Source: Unio delphinus
Lineage: Eukaryota > Mollusca > Bivalvia > Unionida > Unionidae
DNA: 64,000 bases
NCBI GenBank assembly: GCA_029339505.1
Contig: JAQISU010001235.1
Span: 36,233,815 to 36,297,814, forward strand
Reading direction: 5' to 3'
The position numbers were made by a program, and so were the translations under genes. Below, in pieces: positions 55,706 to 64,000 of the stretch. Under the pieces are notes generated by a model that saw nothing but the letters and a program-made list of their open reading frames with translations, was not told where the DNA came from and searched no databases. The first letter of the stretch is position 1, and every line of letters starts with the position of its first letter.

Positions 55706-56265
55706 CACAAAGCCAGTTCAAAATTGCCATATTTTACATCCTTTGTCTTTTTTCTGTATGCAGCTTAAAAGGCAAAGAACATTCTAAGTCTTACAAGCAG
55801 TGAGCCTACATATAACATCTCAAGATAAGTGACTTACCTCTGGAAATGGCAGTCTCACAAGTGAAACAGATTTTGCAGTAAATTAAATATATGTGCTAGA
55901 TGTTTTTCTGCAAAGCATGGCATATATTTATGGTCTCCAGATGGCAAACTGATAATTTTCACTCAAAAAAACAAAAAGAGTTTGAAACAAATAAGGTCAT
56001 TTTACTCAAATTTTAGCACTGCATGTCTGATCCAATACACTGTACTCGTATTGTGCATGGACATTTATTAAAAAATATAAAGCACTCATCCTTAAAAAAC
56101 AAAAAAATAGAGAGTATGTAAACAATTCAAATTAAGAATGCTTTTCTATTAATAAACTTGCTCCTGAATGACCATGAAGTTAACTTAATGCATGGGTTAT
56201 CTTATGGTTGGCCTAACATGTCATTGAGAAATTTGTATAAACTAGACTACAGTTTCTTAAAAATA
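55706..56265. other. host non-coding DNA
   Basis: No feature is recognised. Confidence 0.4.
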
Positions 56266-56660
56266 TAAATGATGGCTTTGATTCACCAATACCATTATAC
56301 TAGAACCATGATGACTTTGATTCACCAATACCATTATACTAGAACCATGACTTTGATTCACCAATACCATTATACTAGAACCATGATGACTTTGATTCAC
56401 CAATACCATTATACTAGAACCATGATGACTTTGATTCACCAATATCATTATACTAGAACCATGATGACTTTGATTTACCAATACCATTATACTAGAACCA
56501 TGATGACTTTGATTCACTAATACCATTATACTAGAACCATGATGACTTTGATTCACCAATACCATTATACTAGAACCATGATGACTTTGATTCACCAATA
56601 CCATTATACTAGAACCATGATGACTTTGATTCACCAATACCATTATACTAGAACCATGAT
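56266..56660. repeat. 39-bp minisatellite
   Basis: About ten units of 39 bp (core ATGATGACTTTGATTCACCA) are present, one of them 3 bp shorter. Because 39 is divisible by three, frames stay open on both strands; these are not taken as genes. Confidence 0.93.
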
Positions 56661-56735
56661 GCAACTGGTATCCAATCATTTTAATTAATTAACAGGCAAC
56701 TACACTGAATAAAAGTCTACTAGCTCAGTAGCAGC

Positions 56736-56884
56736 CAATTAACATAACCTTTACTCTGAATTGTAATATATTGCTATCACTTTTTCACTGGCAAACCAAG
56801 TAGCATAACCTTTACTCTTAATTGTAATATATTGCTATCACTTTTTCACTGGCAAGCCAATTAACATAACCTTTACTCTTAATT
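56736..56884. repeat. ~64-bp direct repeats at the 5' edge of the retroelement
   Basis: Two and a half units built around 'cataacctttactcttaattg' end exactly where reverse-transcriptase-like coding begins. Confidence 0.8.
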
Positions 56885-59044
56885 GCAAGAACAAGGCCAA
56901 CACCGTCTTACAGTGGAAACCAGTAAATGAACGCCTGTTGTATGTCAGGATGAACTCCAAGTACGCCAAACTATCAGTTGTAGTGGCCTATGCACCAACA
57001 GACGGCGCGGAAGAAGAGGACAAAGACACCTTCTACCACGATCTTCAAACTGTTCTAGAGGACGTCCCCCGACATGACATGCTGATGTTGCTTGGCGACT
57101 TCACCGCTAGGGTTGGCTGCAACAATAAAGATAGAGAGAGGACCATGGGGCGAAATGGAATAGGCATGATGACTGACAATGGGGAAAGGCTGGTCAACAT
57201 CTGTCAAGAGAATGACTTGGTCATAGGAGGGACTCTGTTCGAGCACAAGGACATCCACAAGCTTACATGGACGTCACCAGACGGCAGAACCCAGAGCCGG
57301 ATCGACCACATCATCATCAACGGTCGGTGGAAACACTCTTTGCAGGATGTGCGAGTGATGCGGAATGCTGACGTTGGCAGCGACCATTTTCTTCTGGTGG
57401 CCAAGGTGACTTTGAAGCTTAGAAAAGTTAGGATAGGGGTCTCCAGGAATAAACGCTTTGATGTGGTCAAGCTAAAGAATCCAAAAGTGAAGGATGAATT
57501 CAGGCTGGCTTTAAGGAATAGGTTTAGTGCTCTCGGAGACGAGACAGCGCTGACCATCGACAATTTTAACAGAGCAATGAAGGAAGCAAGAGAAGAAGTT
57601 TTAGGTTACAGGAATAATAGGAAGACAGAGTGGACATCAGAAGAGACATGGACTCGCATAGAAGAGAGAAGACAGATTAAGAAGAGACTTTTGGATTCAA
57701 AATCACCAAGACTGAAAAGAGAATTTTCCAAGAGTATGGAGGAAAAGACAAGGAGGTGAAGAAATCAGCAAGGAGAGACAGGAGAGAATTTGCAGAGAGG
57801 CTAGCAAAGGAGGCAGAGGTAGCAGCAGGGCAGAAAGACATGAAAATGGTGTATCAGAACACAAAGAAACTGAAGGGCGACTATAGTCAGCACAACGATC
57901 TTCCAGTGAGAGATGAAGTTGGAAACTATGTCACAGTGGAGGAGGAGAAGATGGAAAGATGGAAGCAACATTTCGAGTATATCCTGAACCGCCCAGACCC
58001 ACCCATACTCGCTGACATTCCTGAAGCAGAGGAGGACCTTGACATCAATTGTGACGAAATCACTGTTGAGGAGGCCTTGCAGGCCATTCACAAGCTGAAG
58101 AATGGGAAGGCACCTGGCGATGATGGAGTGTGTCCCGAGATACTGAAGGCAGAAGACACAGAGATGCCGAAGCTTCTTTGCCAGATTCTCCAAAAAATAT
58201 GGGATAATGAGAAAGCACCAAATGACTGGAAAACCGGAATCATAGTTAAACTTCCCAAGAAAGGAGATCTGGGAAACTGCAACAACTGGCGAGGAATCAC
58301 ATTGCTATCCCTCTCCAGTAAGATCTTTAGCCACATCATTCTTCAACGCATTACAACAGCTGTAGATGGCATCCTACGCCAGGAACAGGCAGGCTTCAGG
58401 AAAACAAATCTTGCATCGACCACATCTTCACACTGAGGCAGATACTTGAGCAGTCTCATGAGTGGAATGGATCCCTTTATGTGGTCTTTGTGGACTTTGA
58501 GAAGGCCTTCGACAGCCTGCACCGAGCCTCTATGTGGAGGATCCTACGACATTATGGCATCCCCAAGAAAACTGTCAATGTCATCAGGTCCCTGTACGAT
58601 AACTCTGAGTGCAGAGTAATCCACAACAACCACCTCACTGAACCATTCAAGGTGGAAACCGGAGTGAAGCAAGGATGCATTCTCTCTCCAATTCTCGTCT
58701 CACTGGCTATTGACTGGATCATGCGCCGCACCACAGAGGGCAAGAGGCATGGAATACAGTGGACGTTGACCTCAATGCTGGATGACCTGAACTATGCCGA
58801 CGACATCGGGTTGCTGGCAAGCAGACACCAGGATATTCAACAGAAGACACAACAGTTGGTACAGACAGCAAATACCATAAGTCTTCGAGTCAACATAGGG
58901 AAGACAAAGGTCTTGAGGAAGAATACTAGAGTGGGCAAGCCAATCACCATCAACGACCAGCCCCTGCAAGAACTAGACGATTTCACTTACCTGGGCAGTA
59001 AGGTCACCACGGATGGAGATAGCACAAGGGAAGTCGTCACAAGA
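56885..59044 (+). pseudogene. non-LTR retrotransposon endonuclease/reverse transcriptase, broken
   Basis: A 5'-truncated coding region runs through three frames. First (to 57759) comes the AP-endonuclease domain with YAPTDG, LLGDFTARVG, LTWTSPDGRTQSRIDHI and GSDHFLL. Next (57756-58436) comes a linker and the start of the reverse transcriptase with KLKNGKAPGDDG and GNCNNWRGI. Then (58440-59044) comes the palm with VDFEKAFDS, GVKQGCILSP and the LNYADDIGLLA catalytic box. One-base shifts near 57755 and 58405-58415 break it. It stops abruptly at 59044, where element B is inserted. Family is endonuclease-type non-LTR (RTE/Jockey-like plan), exact clade not determined. Confidence 0.9.
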
Positions 59045-59475
59045 AGCAGCAGAGAAGGCGAATCGGACGACATATTTTTAGGTAGGCCCTCATGAATAAG
59101 GGGTTTAACCAATGAAATCAGGCCAATGTGTGTGTGAATCTGATATCGTTTTCATGGATTAGGCCAAAAAAAAATCAATGAAATAATAATGAAAAAATCA
59201 ATGAAATCCTGAAATGAGTAAAAACTTTTCAATCGAATCCGGTCCTAGGTACGGGGCGAATCGGACGACATTTTTTTAAGTAAGCCCTCATGATTAAGGG
59301 GCTTAAACCAATGAAATCAATGAAATCAGTCAATGGTATAGGCAAAAAATCAATGAAATCAGTCAAAAAAAATCAATGAAATCAGGCAAAAAATAATAAT
59401 GAAAAATCAATGAAATCAAAAAAATGACTAATTTTTCAACCGAATATTTGATCCAGTCCGATACGATATCGTGTT
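59045..59475 (+). repeat. terminal repeat of element B, internally duplicated
   Basis: The outer motif CGAATCGGACGACAT occurs twice, at 59059 and 59257, 198 bp apart, followed each time by a CCCTCATGA.TAAGGGG block. This suggests a partial tandem duplication of the end. The inner end (GATCCAGTCCGATACGATAT) matches element A. AATGAAATC-type iterations are abundant. Confidence 0.8.
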
Positions 59476-59495
59476 ACTTCAGGACGAAAATCTTT

Positions 59496-60858
59496 TCAGG
59501 ACTTTACAAACAGACTAATCGCTAACACCTCATCTTGTAAATCGATCAGATTATTAGACTGGTCAGTGAGTTTGAAATTAATTCTGGTTAATGAATTATT
59601 ATGACATCGCATATAGACTGGATTAGTTGGATCCTCAATAATTAAATACCCTGGAGGGGCTATTGGTGCAAATGAATACAAAATATATCCTTGCTGAGCT
59701 TGATTTGATCGTTCTAAATTTATTTGATAGCTTCCTTCGATAACATCACACACTAAATTGATCGCTATCACCGATGAAATATTCACGTTGAACGGAGCAA
59801 TATGCCTGCCACCACCGTCTGGGTCATTATTGTGTTTGAGGATTTTTATTTCCGGTGATGATGTTTTTTTCCACGTATCATGAATTATTTTAAAACCAAC
59901 ATCGATGGCATTATTGAGAAGTCTTTTTAGTTCTGGTACGTTATATCTCGGTAGTTTGACTGTTGGAATATCCTTGACGGGGATGCCCTTGCCTTCTGCA
60001 AAAATTGTTCTTGTTTCAGGATTACTGTCACCTAATACTTCTTGAATAATCTGTGAATGAAATGTTTCCATATCATTGATGATTTTGTTACATGTTTCTA
60101 CGACACTGATAAATTCATCTCGGGTAAGAGAGCCGGATTTAAGGGATACTAACAACAACGAAATATCGTTATTGAACGCTGTGAAATTTTCAATAATTTT
60201 AGATTCGTTAACAACAAGATATTTCATTCCCTTATCTATATCGTCAAAGATAGCAAAAAAATCTCTAGTAATTCTATGATCTTTATAACTCCTTATTGGA
60301 TTATCAGATTTTATCCTGTCTGTGACATAATCAGTTTTTTGTGGTTCTGGTAAATCAACGGTTTCTTCCCGGGGTGGGATTTCAGGCCATCCTAGTACGG
60401 TCCTTATTGAGCTTTGATAGATATCTACCACGTATCCTTCTGTGCTTATTTCAATGGCAGATGATAGTGTTGGCTCATGAACCGTTATAGCTATTTTTGA
60501 CTCTTTTCCAGTAATCGATTTTATTCTACGCGCGAATTCATTATTGATTTGTTCAATTTGGTATGACCCTGTTGGTATGGAAACAACGTTCCAGTCTGGG
60601 GTACCGTCGTCTTTATTCTTATTTGCAAATACCAGGGAATTATTCGGTTGTTGACCACCAAATGATTTTGACCTAATATTTGGCCAACTGTGGTATACTC
60701 GTAATTTTGCTAGCGCTATCTCCTTCACTGGGACCGGAGAGGGGAAATTCACACTGAATTCTGGACTCGTTTATGTTATTGAGATCATGTACTGGGTTTG
60801 TGTTCTCCACTATTTGTTGAAGTAATTCCATCTGTGTTGTCATTGTTATTATACTCAT
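59496..60858 (-). pseudogene. penton-type minor capsid protein of element B, frameshifted
   Basis: The ATG at 60858 opens the same N-terminus as in element A for about 23 codons. Then 8 bp present in A (after its 'agtac') are missing at 60788/60789, which throws the frame into that of the overlapping gene; it stops at 60673. The main body (about 418 codons, from around 60752 down to 59496) remains open but lacks an ATG. Most of it is close to element A, except for strongly divergent patches in the middle third. Confidence 0.85.
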
Positions 60859-61309
60859 GTTGTATTTCTAATTTTGACATCGCAGAATCGTAAATACCTA
60901 CCATCGCTGAAAACTCACTCTCTGATATAATTGTATCATCGAGCGATGACGATATCAATGAGGATAATTGCGAGTATGCAGTGGACACAACATGAAATTG
61001 AATTATGTAGTCTTGTAGTTTCCGTTGGCTGCATGATGATATTTTTTTTGTTATTATTGAAATTATTCCAGCGATTGTTGTTGCCGCAGAAATGCAAATT
61101 GGAACAGCTATCGGGGCCATCATTGTTACTGAAGACAGTATAATACCGGCTCCGGTGATTACACCACTCACAGCGTACACAGTAATATCAATTGCGGTAA
61201 TTCTCCTGCGATATTTTTTAATTTTCATTGCATACTCCTCAGACAGGGTTTTGAGTCTATTTTGATACTCTCTGACCTGATCATAGCGATATTGCGATGA
61301 TGAAATCAT
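60785..61309 (-). pseudogene. two-helix membrane protein of element B, truncated
   Basis: The first 170 residues are nearly identical to the copy in element A, including both hydrophobic segments. The 8-bp deletion that breaks the penton gene brings a TGA into frame, so the polar C-terminal tail of about 40 residues is lost. The hydrophobic part is untouched, so a product is still possible. Confidence 0.75.
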
Positions 61310-61346
61310 TTTTATTTTAAATACGCTAGCGTTTTCAATTACGAAT

Positions 61347-62174
61347 TCAACTTAAATCCGCTACGAATTCCACATACCATGTTGTTGAAACCCTAACCAA
61401 ATTTTTATCAGTAGATGTGATTGTGAACTTTTCAGTTGTATTCTTGTCGATGATCGTTGAAATCGTATTATTGACCCCAGATGAACTGGACGATGAAATA
61501 TTAAATTGAGTCAATGGTGTCACTAGTGTTAATCGATAAATACCCTTGACGGTTGCAGTGATATCTAATTTGTTGTTTGTAGGTGTCCACGCAAATGATC
61601 CGTGTTGGATCGTGTATACTACATTGTTGGTTTTCTCATGAGGGATTTTTGTTTTTTCAATAATTGTTATCATCCTCGTTACATCCCCTTTGATGGCTTC
61701 GATGAAGGTTTTCGTCTCATCGATGGATTTTTTGATATCCGGAAGTTTTAGTTCAATTTTATCGAATGTAGTTCCAATAAATTTATCAATGATATTTCTA
61801 CGAAATGCGGTAAACTGTTTTATGTGTTCTTCGGTTTTAGATTGAAGTGTTGCTAGTTCCAACGCAGAATCGTTGAGAGTTTTAAATCGATCTGTAATCG
61901 TCGAAAAAAGTACACCCGGTTTGAGTTTACCCTGATCGGAAAATAACGCGATAGTATTCTCGATTGCGTGTCGTTGTTTAACTAAAATATCATCCAGAGA
62001 AATATTACTAGTTTTCAATTTACCCTGTTTGTCCTGAAATACAACTATTTCATTCGGGTCAACACTTGTTAAATTTAACGTCTCAGCGATTTCATCTTTA
62101 ATTTTTTTTTTTATATCACCGGTTGCAGTGTCATCAGGTTTGGGTTTCAAAGATCTCCCCCAAATATCGATCAT
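61347..62174 (-). CDS. fibre-like repeat protein of element B
   Basis: This 275-aa version matches element A in its N-terminus, coiled-coil region and beta-rich C-terminal domain. It has one 31-residue repeat fewer, and a shortened, altered segment just after the repeats (FKTLNDSALELATLQSK). It also lacks a few residues near the N-terminus and the last two residues. The frame is open throughout. Confidence 0.7.
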   Translation of the reverse strand: MIDIWGRSLKPKPDDTATGDIKKKIKDEIAETLNLTSVDPNEIVVFQDKQGKLKTSNISLDDILVKQRHAIENTIALFSDQGKLKPGVLFSTITDRFKTLNDSALELATLQSKTEEHIKQFTAFRRNIIDKFIGTTFDKIELKLPDIKKSIDETKTFIEAIKGDVTRMITIIEKTKIPHEKTNNVVYTIQHGSFAWTPTNNKLDITATVKGIYRLTLVTPLTQFNISSSSSSGVNNTISTIIDKNTTEKFTITSTDKNLVRVSTTWYVEFVADLS

Positions 62175-62194
62175 GATATTTTATACACCTCTCT

Positions 62195-62635
62195 CTAAAA
62201 TCGTTTCGATTTCCAGCGATTACTAGTGTATTCATTTACGACAATGTGTGGTGATTTTCTAGATGCTGAAATAGCGTCAAGGACATTTAATACTTCACTG
62301 CCGCATATTGGTGGGTCATTGATTTGTTGTGTTGGTAGCGTAGAATACCAAGTCTTCATTGGAAATTGTTTTATGTAACGCATAAACTCTTTTGGTGGGG
62401 CTAATCCATATGAATCAAAATAGACAATCCCACGTGGATCAATAGCGTATGCAACCCAGTGAGTTCCAGGTCCGGTGCTGTTATCGAGATTAATAATACC
62501 TGTTTCAGTTTTGTTTGGTTGATGTGGTAATTGATCTTTCATAAAAACACCTCTGAAATTTTTAATCGCTAGTTTTTTAGCAGCATCCATTAAATCAAAA
62601 TTGGACATGGGAACCATCAAAGATTTGGGAACCAT
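62195..62635 (-). CDS. adenain-type protease of element B
   Basis: The catalytic set GTHWVAYAID, YFDSYG, LPTQQ and PPICGSEVL is conserved. The ATG at 62635 adds a short duplicated start (MVPKSLMVPMSNF) relative to element A. The region after the catalytic cysteine is shorter (AISASRKSPHIVV) and the C-terminus differs (NRWKSKRF). The frame is open. Confidence 0.88.
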   Translation of the reverse strand: MVPKSLMVPMSNFDLMDAAKKLAIKNFRGVFMKDQLPHQPNKTETGIINLDNSTGPGTHWVAYAIDPRGIVYFDSYGLAPPKEFMRYIKQFPMKTWYSTLPTQQINDPPICGSEVLNVLDAISASRKSPHIVVNEYTSNRWKSKRF

Positions 62636-62646
62636 AGGTTCCTCAA

Positions 62647-63171
62647 TTAATAAACCGTTCCTGGTAGTCTCAGGCCTGATCCGTGAACGGATCTCCCGCT
62701 GTACCATGAATACGGGGTTCCTGGTAGTCTTAGACCCTTTCCGCTGTACCATGAATACGGGGTTCCTGGTAGTCTTAGACCCTTTCCCTTTTTTTTATAT
62801 CCTTGTCCAGTTGCCTTCTTTAGTGCCATTCCTGCTGCAGTACCAACGGCTCCTAACGCCGCTGCTTTAGCCACCGCTGGGGCTGCTGCTGCAATCAATG
62901 CTGGTATTGTAGCTAACAATGGAAATATACCACCCGTTTTCATCATATTTTTAATAGCAGCCGCAGAAAGAGTAATCTGGACACCTTTTTTTGCTACAAG
63001 TGCATCATTGAAATGTTTTATTTGACGAGTTGTCAGCGATAATTTATTTGCACCACCAGTCATTTGATTAGGTTTCAACGTGATTGTGGTTCCACATTTT
63101 TTAGCCGATTCTGATTGCAATTTTTTGATTTGACCAGGAGTTAAAGCAACACTAATAACACTATATGACAT
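62647..63171 (-). CDS. core/minor capsid protein of element B
   Basis: The 174-aa product matches the element A gene at 18619. It shares the LT-repeat N-terminus, alanine-rich hydrophobic segment and three GLRLPGTPYSWYSG-type repeats, but lacks a short RRSVQGLG linker. The upstream TCATTGAATTAGA motif is conserved. Confidence 0.75.
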   Translation of the reverse strand: MSYSVISVALTPGQIKKLQSESAKKCGTTITLKPNQMTGGANKLSLTTRQIKHFNDALVAKKGVQITLSAAAIKNMMKTGGIFPLLATIPALIAAAAPAVAKAAALGAVGTAAGMALKKATGQGYKKKGKGLRLPGTPYSWYSGKGLRLPGTPYSWYSGRSVHGSGLRLPGTVY

Positions 63172-63219
63172 TATACATAATAGATTGATTCTAATTCAAT
63201 GAAAAATCGAGAAAATCGT

Positions 63220-64000
63220 TCAAAGATTTTCTACTGGGGCATCTACCACTCTCATTTTTCCTCCAACACCTTCAAGTAGCATTGATTTGTCGCTGAGAAT
63301 GACAGCAACCGCTCTATAATTAGCAATAGCACCACGAGTCACATTAGCTCTAAAATGTATATCAACGACAGATTTTCTTGTTAAATCAAGATGTTCCAAT
63401 GAAAAGTAATAGATTGGATAGAGACTTTTAAAATCCAATTGTGATATTTGTAGACCGGTATCCACATTTTGATCGCGTGCCATAAATGACAACAACCTAT
63501 GATAAACTCGTGCAATATGATTTTCTGTGTAATTAAGTTGTATATCCTCAGATGGTTCCTGCTGGCCGTTTATTCTCAGTGAGACGTCTTTCACACCTAA
63601 CTGATCAAATATCATATGGCTGAAGAGTTGATTGCCAACTCGTGCGTTATCCTGTAACGCAATAAATATATGACGTGGCGCAGCAACACCTTGTTTTGAT
63701 GCTAGGTTCCACGTGAATAACCCGTTAATATCTGATTGCTTCACATCTGTACTCACTGATAACCAACTCAACAACGACTTTCCCCCTTGGTCCATAAATG
63801 ATAGTAATCGTTCTTCTGCGGTGATTGCTGGAGTCAACACTGGCATCCACAATGATATTTTTGTTAATTTGACTTTACCGGCATCAGCATTGGGAGTTGC
63901 AGCATCCGCTGGAATCCTCCAAATTGCGTCATTATCATCACTTTTTCGTACAAGCGATACTGTATGCTTCGCCCCGTAGATAACTTTTCTGACGTTTCTA
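63220..64000 (-). CDS. major capsid protein of element B, 3' part, window-truncated
   Basis: The frame is open from the window edge to the stop at 63220-63222. It runs straight through the site where element A has its MULE, with a single GATGTGAAG. The sequence is very close to element A. The N-terminal half of the protein lies outside the window. Confidence 0.9.
   Translation of the reverse strand, partial: RNVRKVIYGAKHTVSLVRKSDDNDAIWRIPADAATPNADAGKVKLTKISLWMPVLTPAITAEERLLSFMDQGGKSLLSWLSVSTDVKQSDINGLFTWNLASKQGVAAPRHIFIALQDNARVGNQLFSHMIFDQLGVKDVSLRINGQQEPSEDIQLNYTENHIARVYHRLLSFMARDQNVDTGLQISQLDFKSLYPIYYFSLEHLDLTRKSVVDIHFRANVTRGAIANYRAVAVILSDKSMLLEGVGGKMRVVDAPVENL

Larger units (their letters stand above)
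59045..64000 (-). mobile_element. Maverick/Polinton element B, penton end only
   Basis: A second copy of the same family lies in the opposite orientation to A, starting with AGCAGCAGAGAAGGCGAATC at 59045. Its gene order mirrors element A from penton to MCP. The MCP has no MULE insertion here. The rest lies beyond the window, so completeness cannot be judged. Its penton and membrane-protein genes are damaged. Confidence 0.93.

Noticed and set aside
56257..56679. 140-codon minus frame and 83-codon plus frame
   Set aside because: They are translations of a 39-bp minisatellite, a multiple of three, so both strands stay open.

Overview
The window is animal nuclear DNA. It is AT-rich, dense in microsatellites, minisatellites, tRNA-derived SINEs, small DNA transposons and non-LTR retrotransposon debris, and it carries two copies of one Maverick/Polinton (adintovirus-like) element. 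The repeat style suggests a mollusc or another marine invertebrate, but that is an inference from general appearance. No complete host gene is visible; the best host candidate is one possible first coding exon at 30207-30476.

Element A (3514-22751, about 19.2 kb) is complete from end to end. It has 316-bp terminal inverted repeats (TIRs) starting AG and ending CT, and a TTTCC direct repeat flanks it. From left to right it holds an A32/FtsK-type packaging ATPase (-), a zinc-ribbon protein joined by a frameshift to a parvovirus-type phospholipase A2 (+), a retroviral-type integrase (+), a very long leftward gene combining protein-primed-type DNA polymerase B, an SF1 helicase and a C-terminal HNH domain, a free-standing HNH homing-endonuclease-like gene, a small unknown gene, a structured non-coding interval, and then a rightward virion block. 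That block encodes two or three unknown or minor virion proteins, the double-jelly-roll-type major capsid protein (MCP), a hydrophobic core-type protein, an adenain-type protease, a fibre-like repeat protein, a two-helix membrane protein and a penton-type minor capsid protein.

Element A is no longer intact. A 4,251-bp Mutator-like (MULE) transposon with a perfect 9-bp target duplication splits the MCP gene, and the polymerase gene carries in-frame stops and a homopolymer frameshift.

Element B (59045 to beyond 64000) lies in the opposite orientation inside a decayed endonuclease/reverse-transcriptase gene. The window shows only its penton end: penton, membrane protein, fibre, protease, core protein and the 3' part of an uninterrupted MCP gene. 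Comparing A with B proves the MULE excision boundaries, shows a localised hypervariable patch in the penton protein, repeat-number change in the fibre, and an 8-bp deletion in B that breaks two overlapping genes at once.

The most interesting signals within element A are: an in-phase A AAA AAC slippery heptamer exactly where a -1 shift is needed to reach the phospholipase frame; two tandem hairpins whose stems differ by four compensatory base-pair changes; a repeated 12-16 bp palindrome around CGCTAGCG; and short motifs at fixed distances upstream of several start codons that look like element-specific promoters. Between A and B (22752-59044) lie a 56-bp minisatellite with a four-unit higher-order period, other minisatellites, at least two SINE families with clear target duplications, two non-autonomous hAT-like elements with exact 8-bp duplications, and fold-back repeats.
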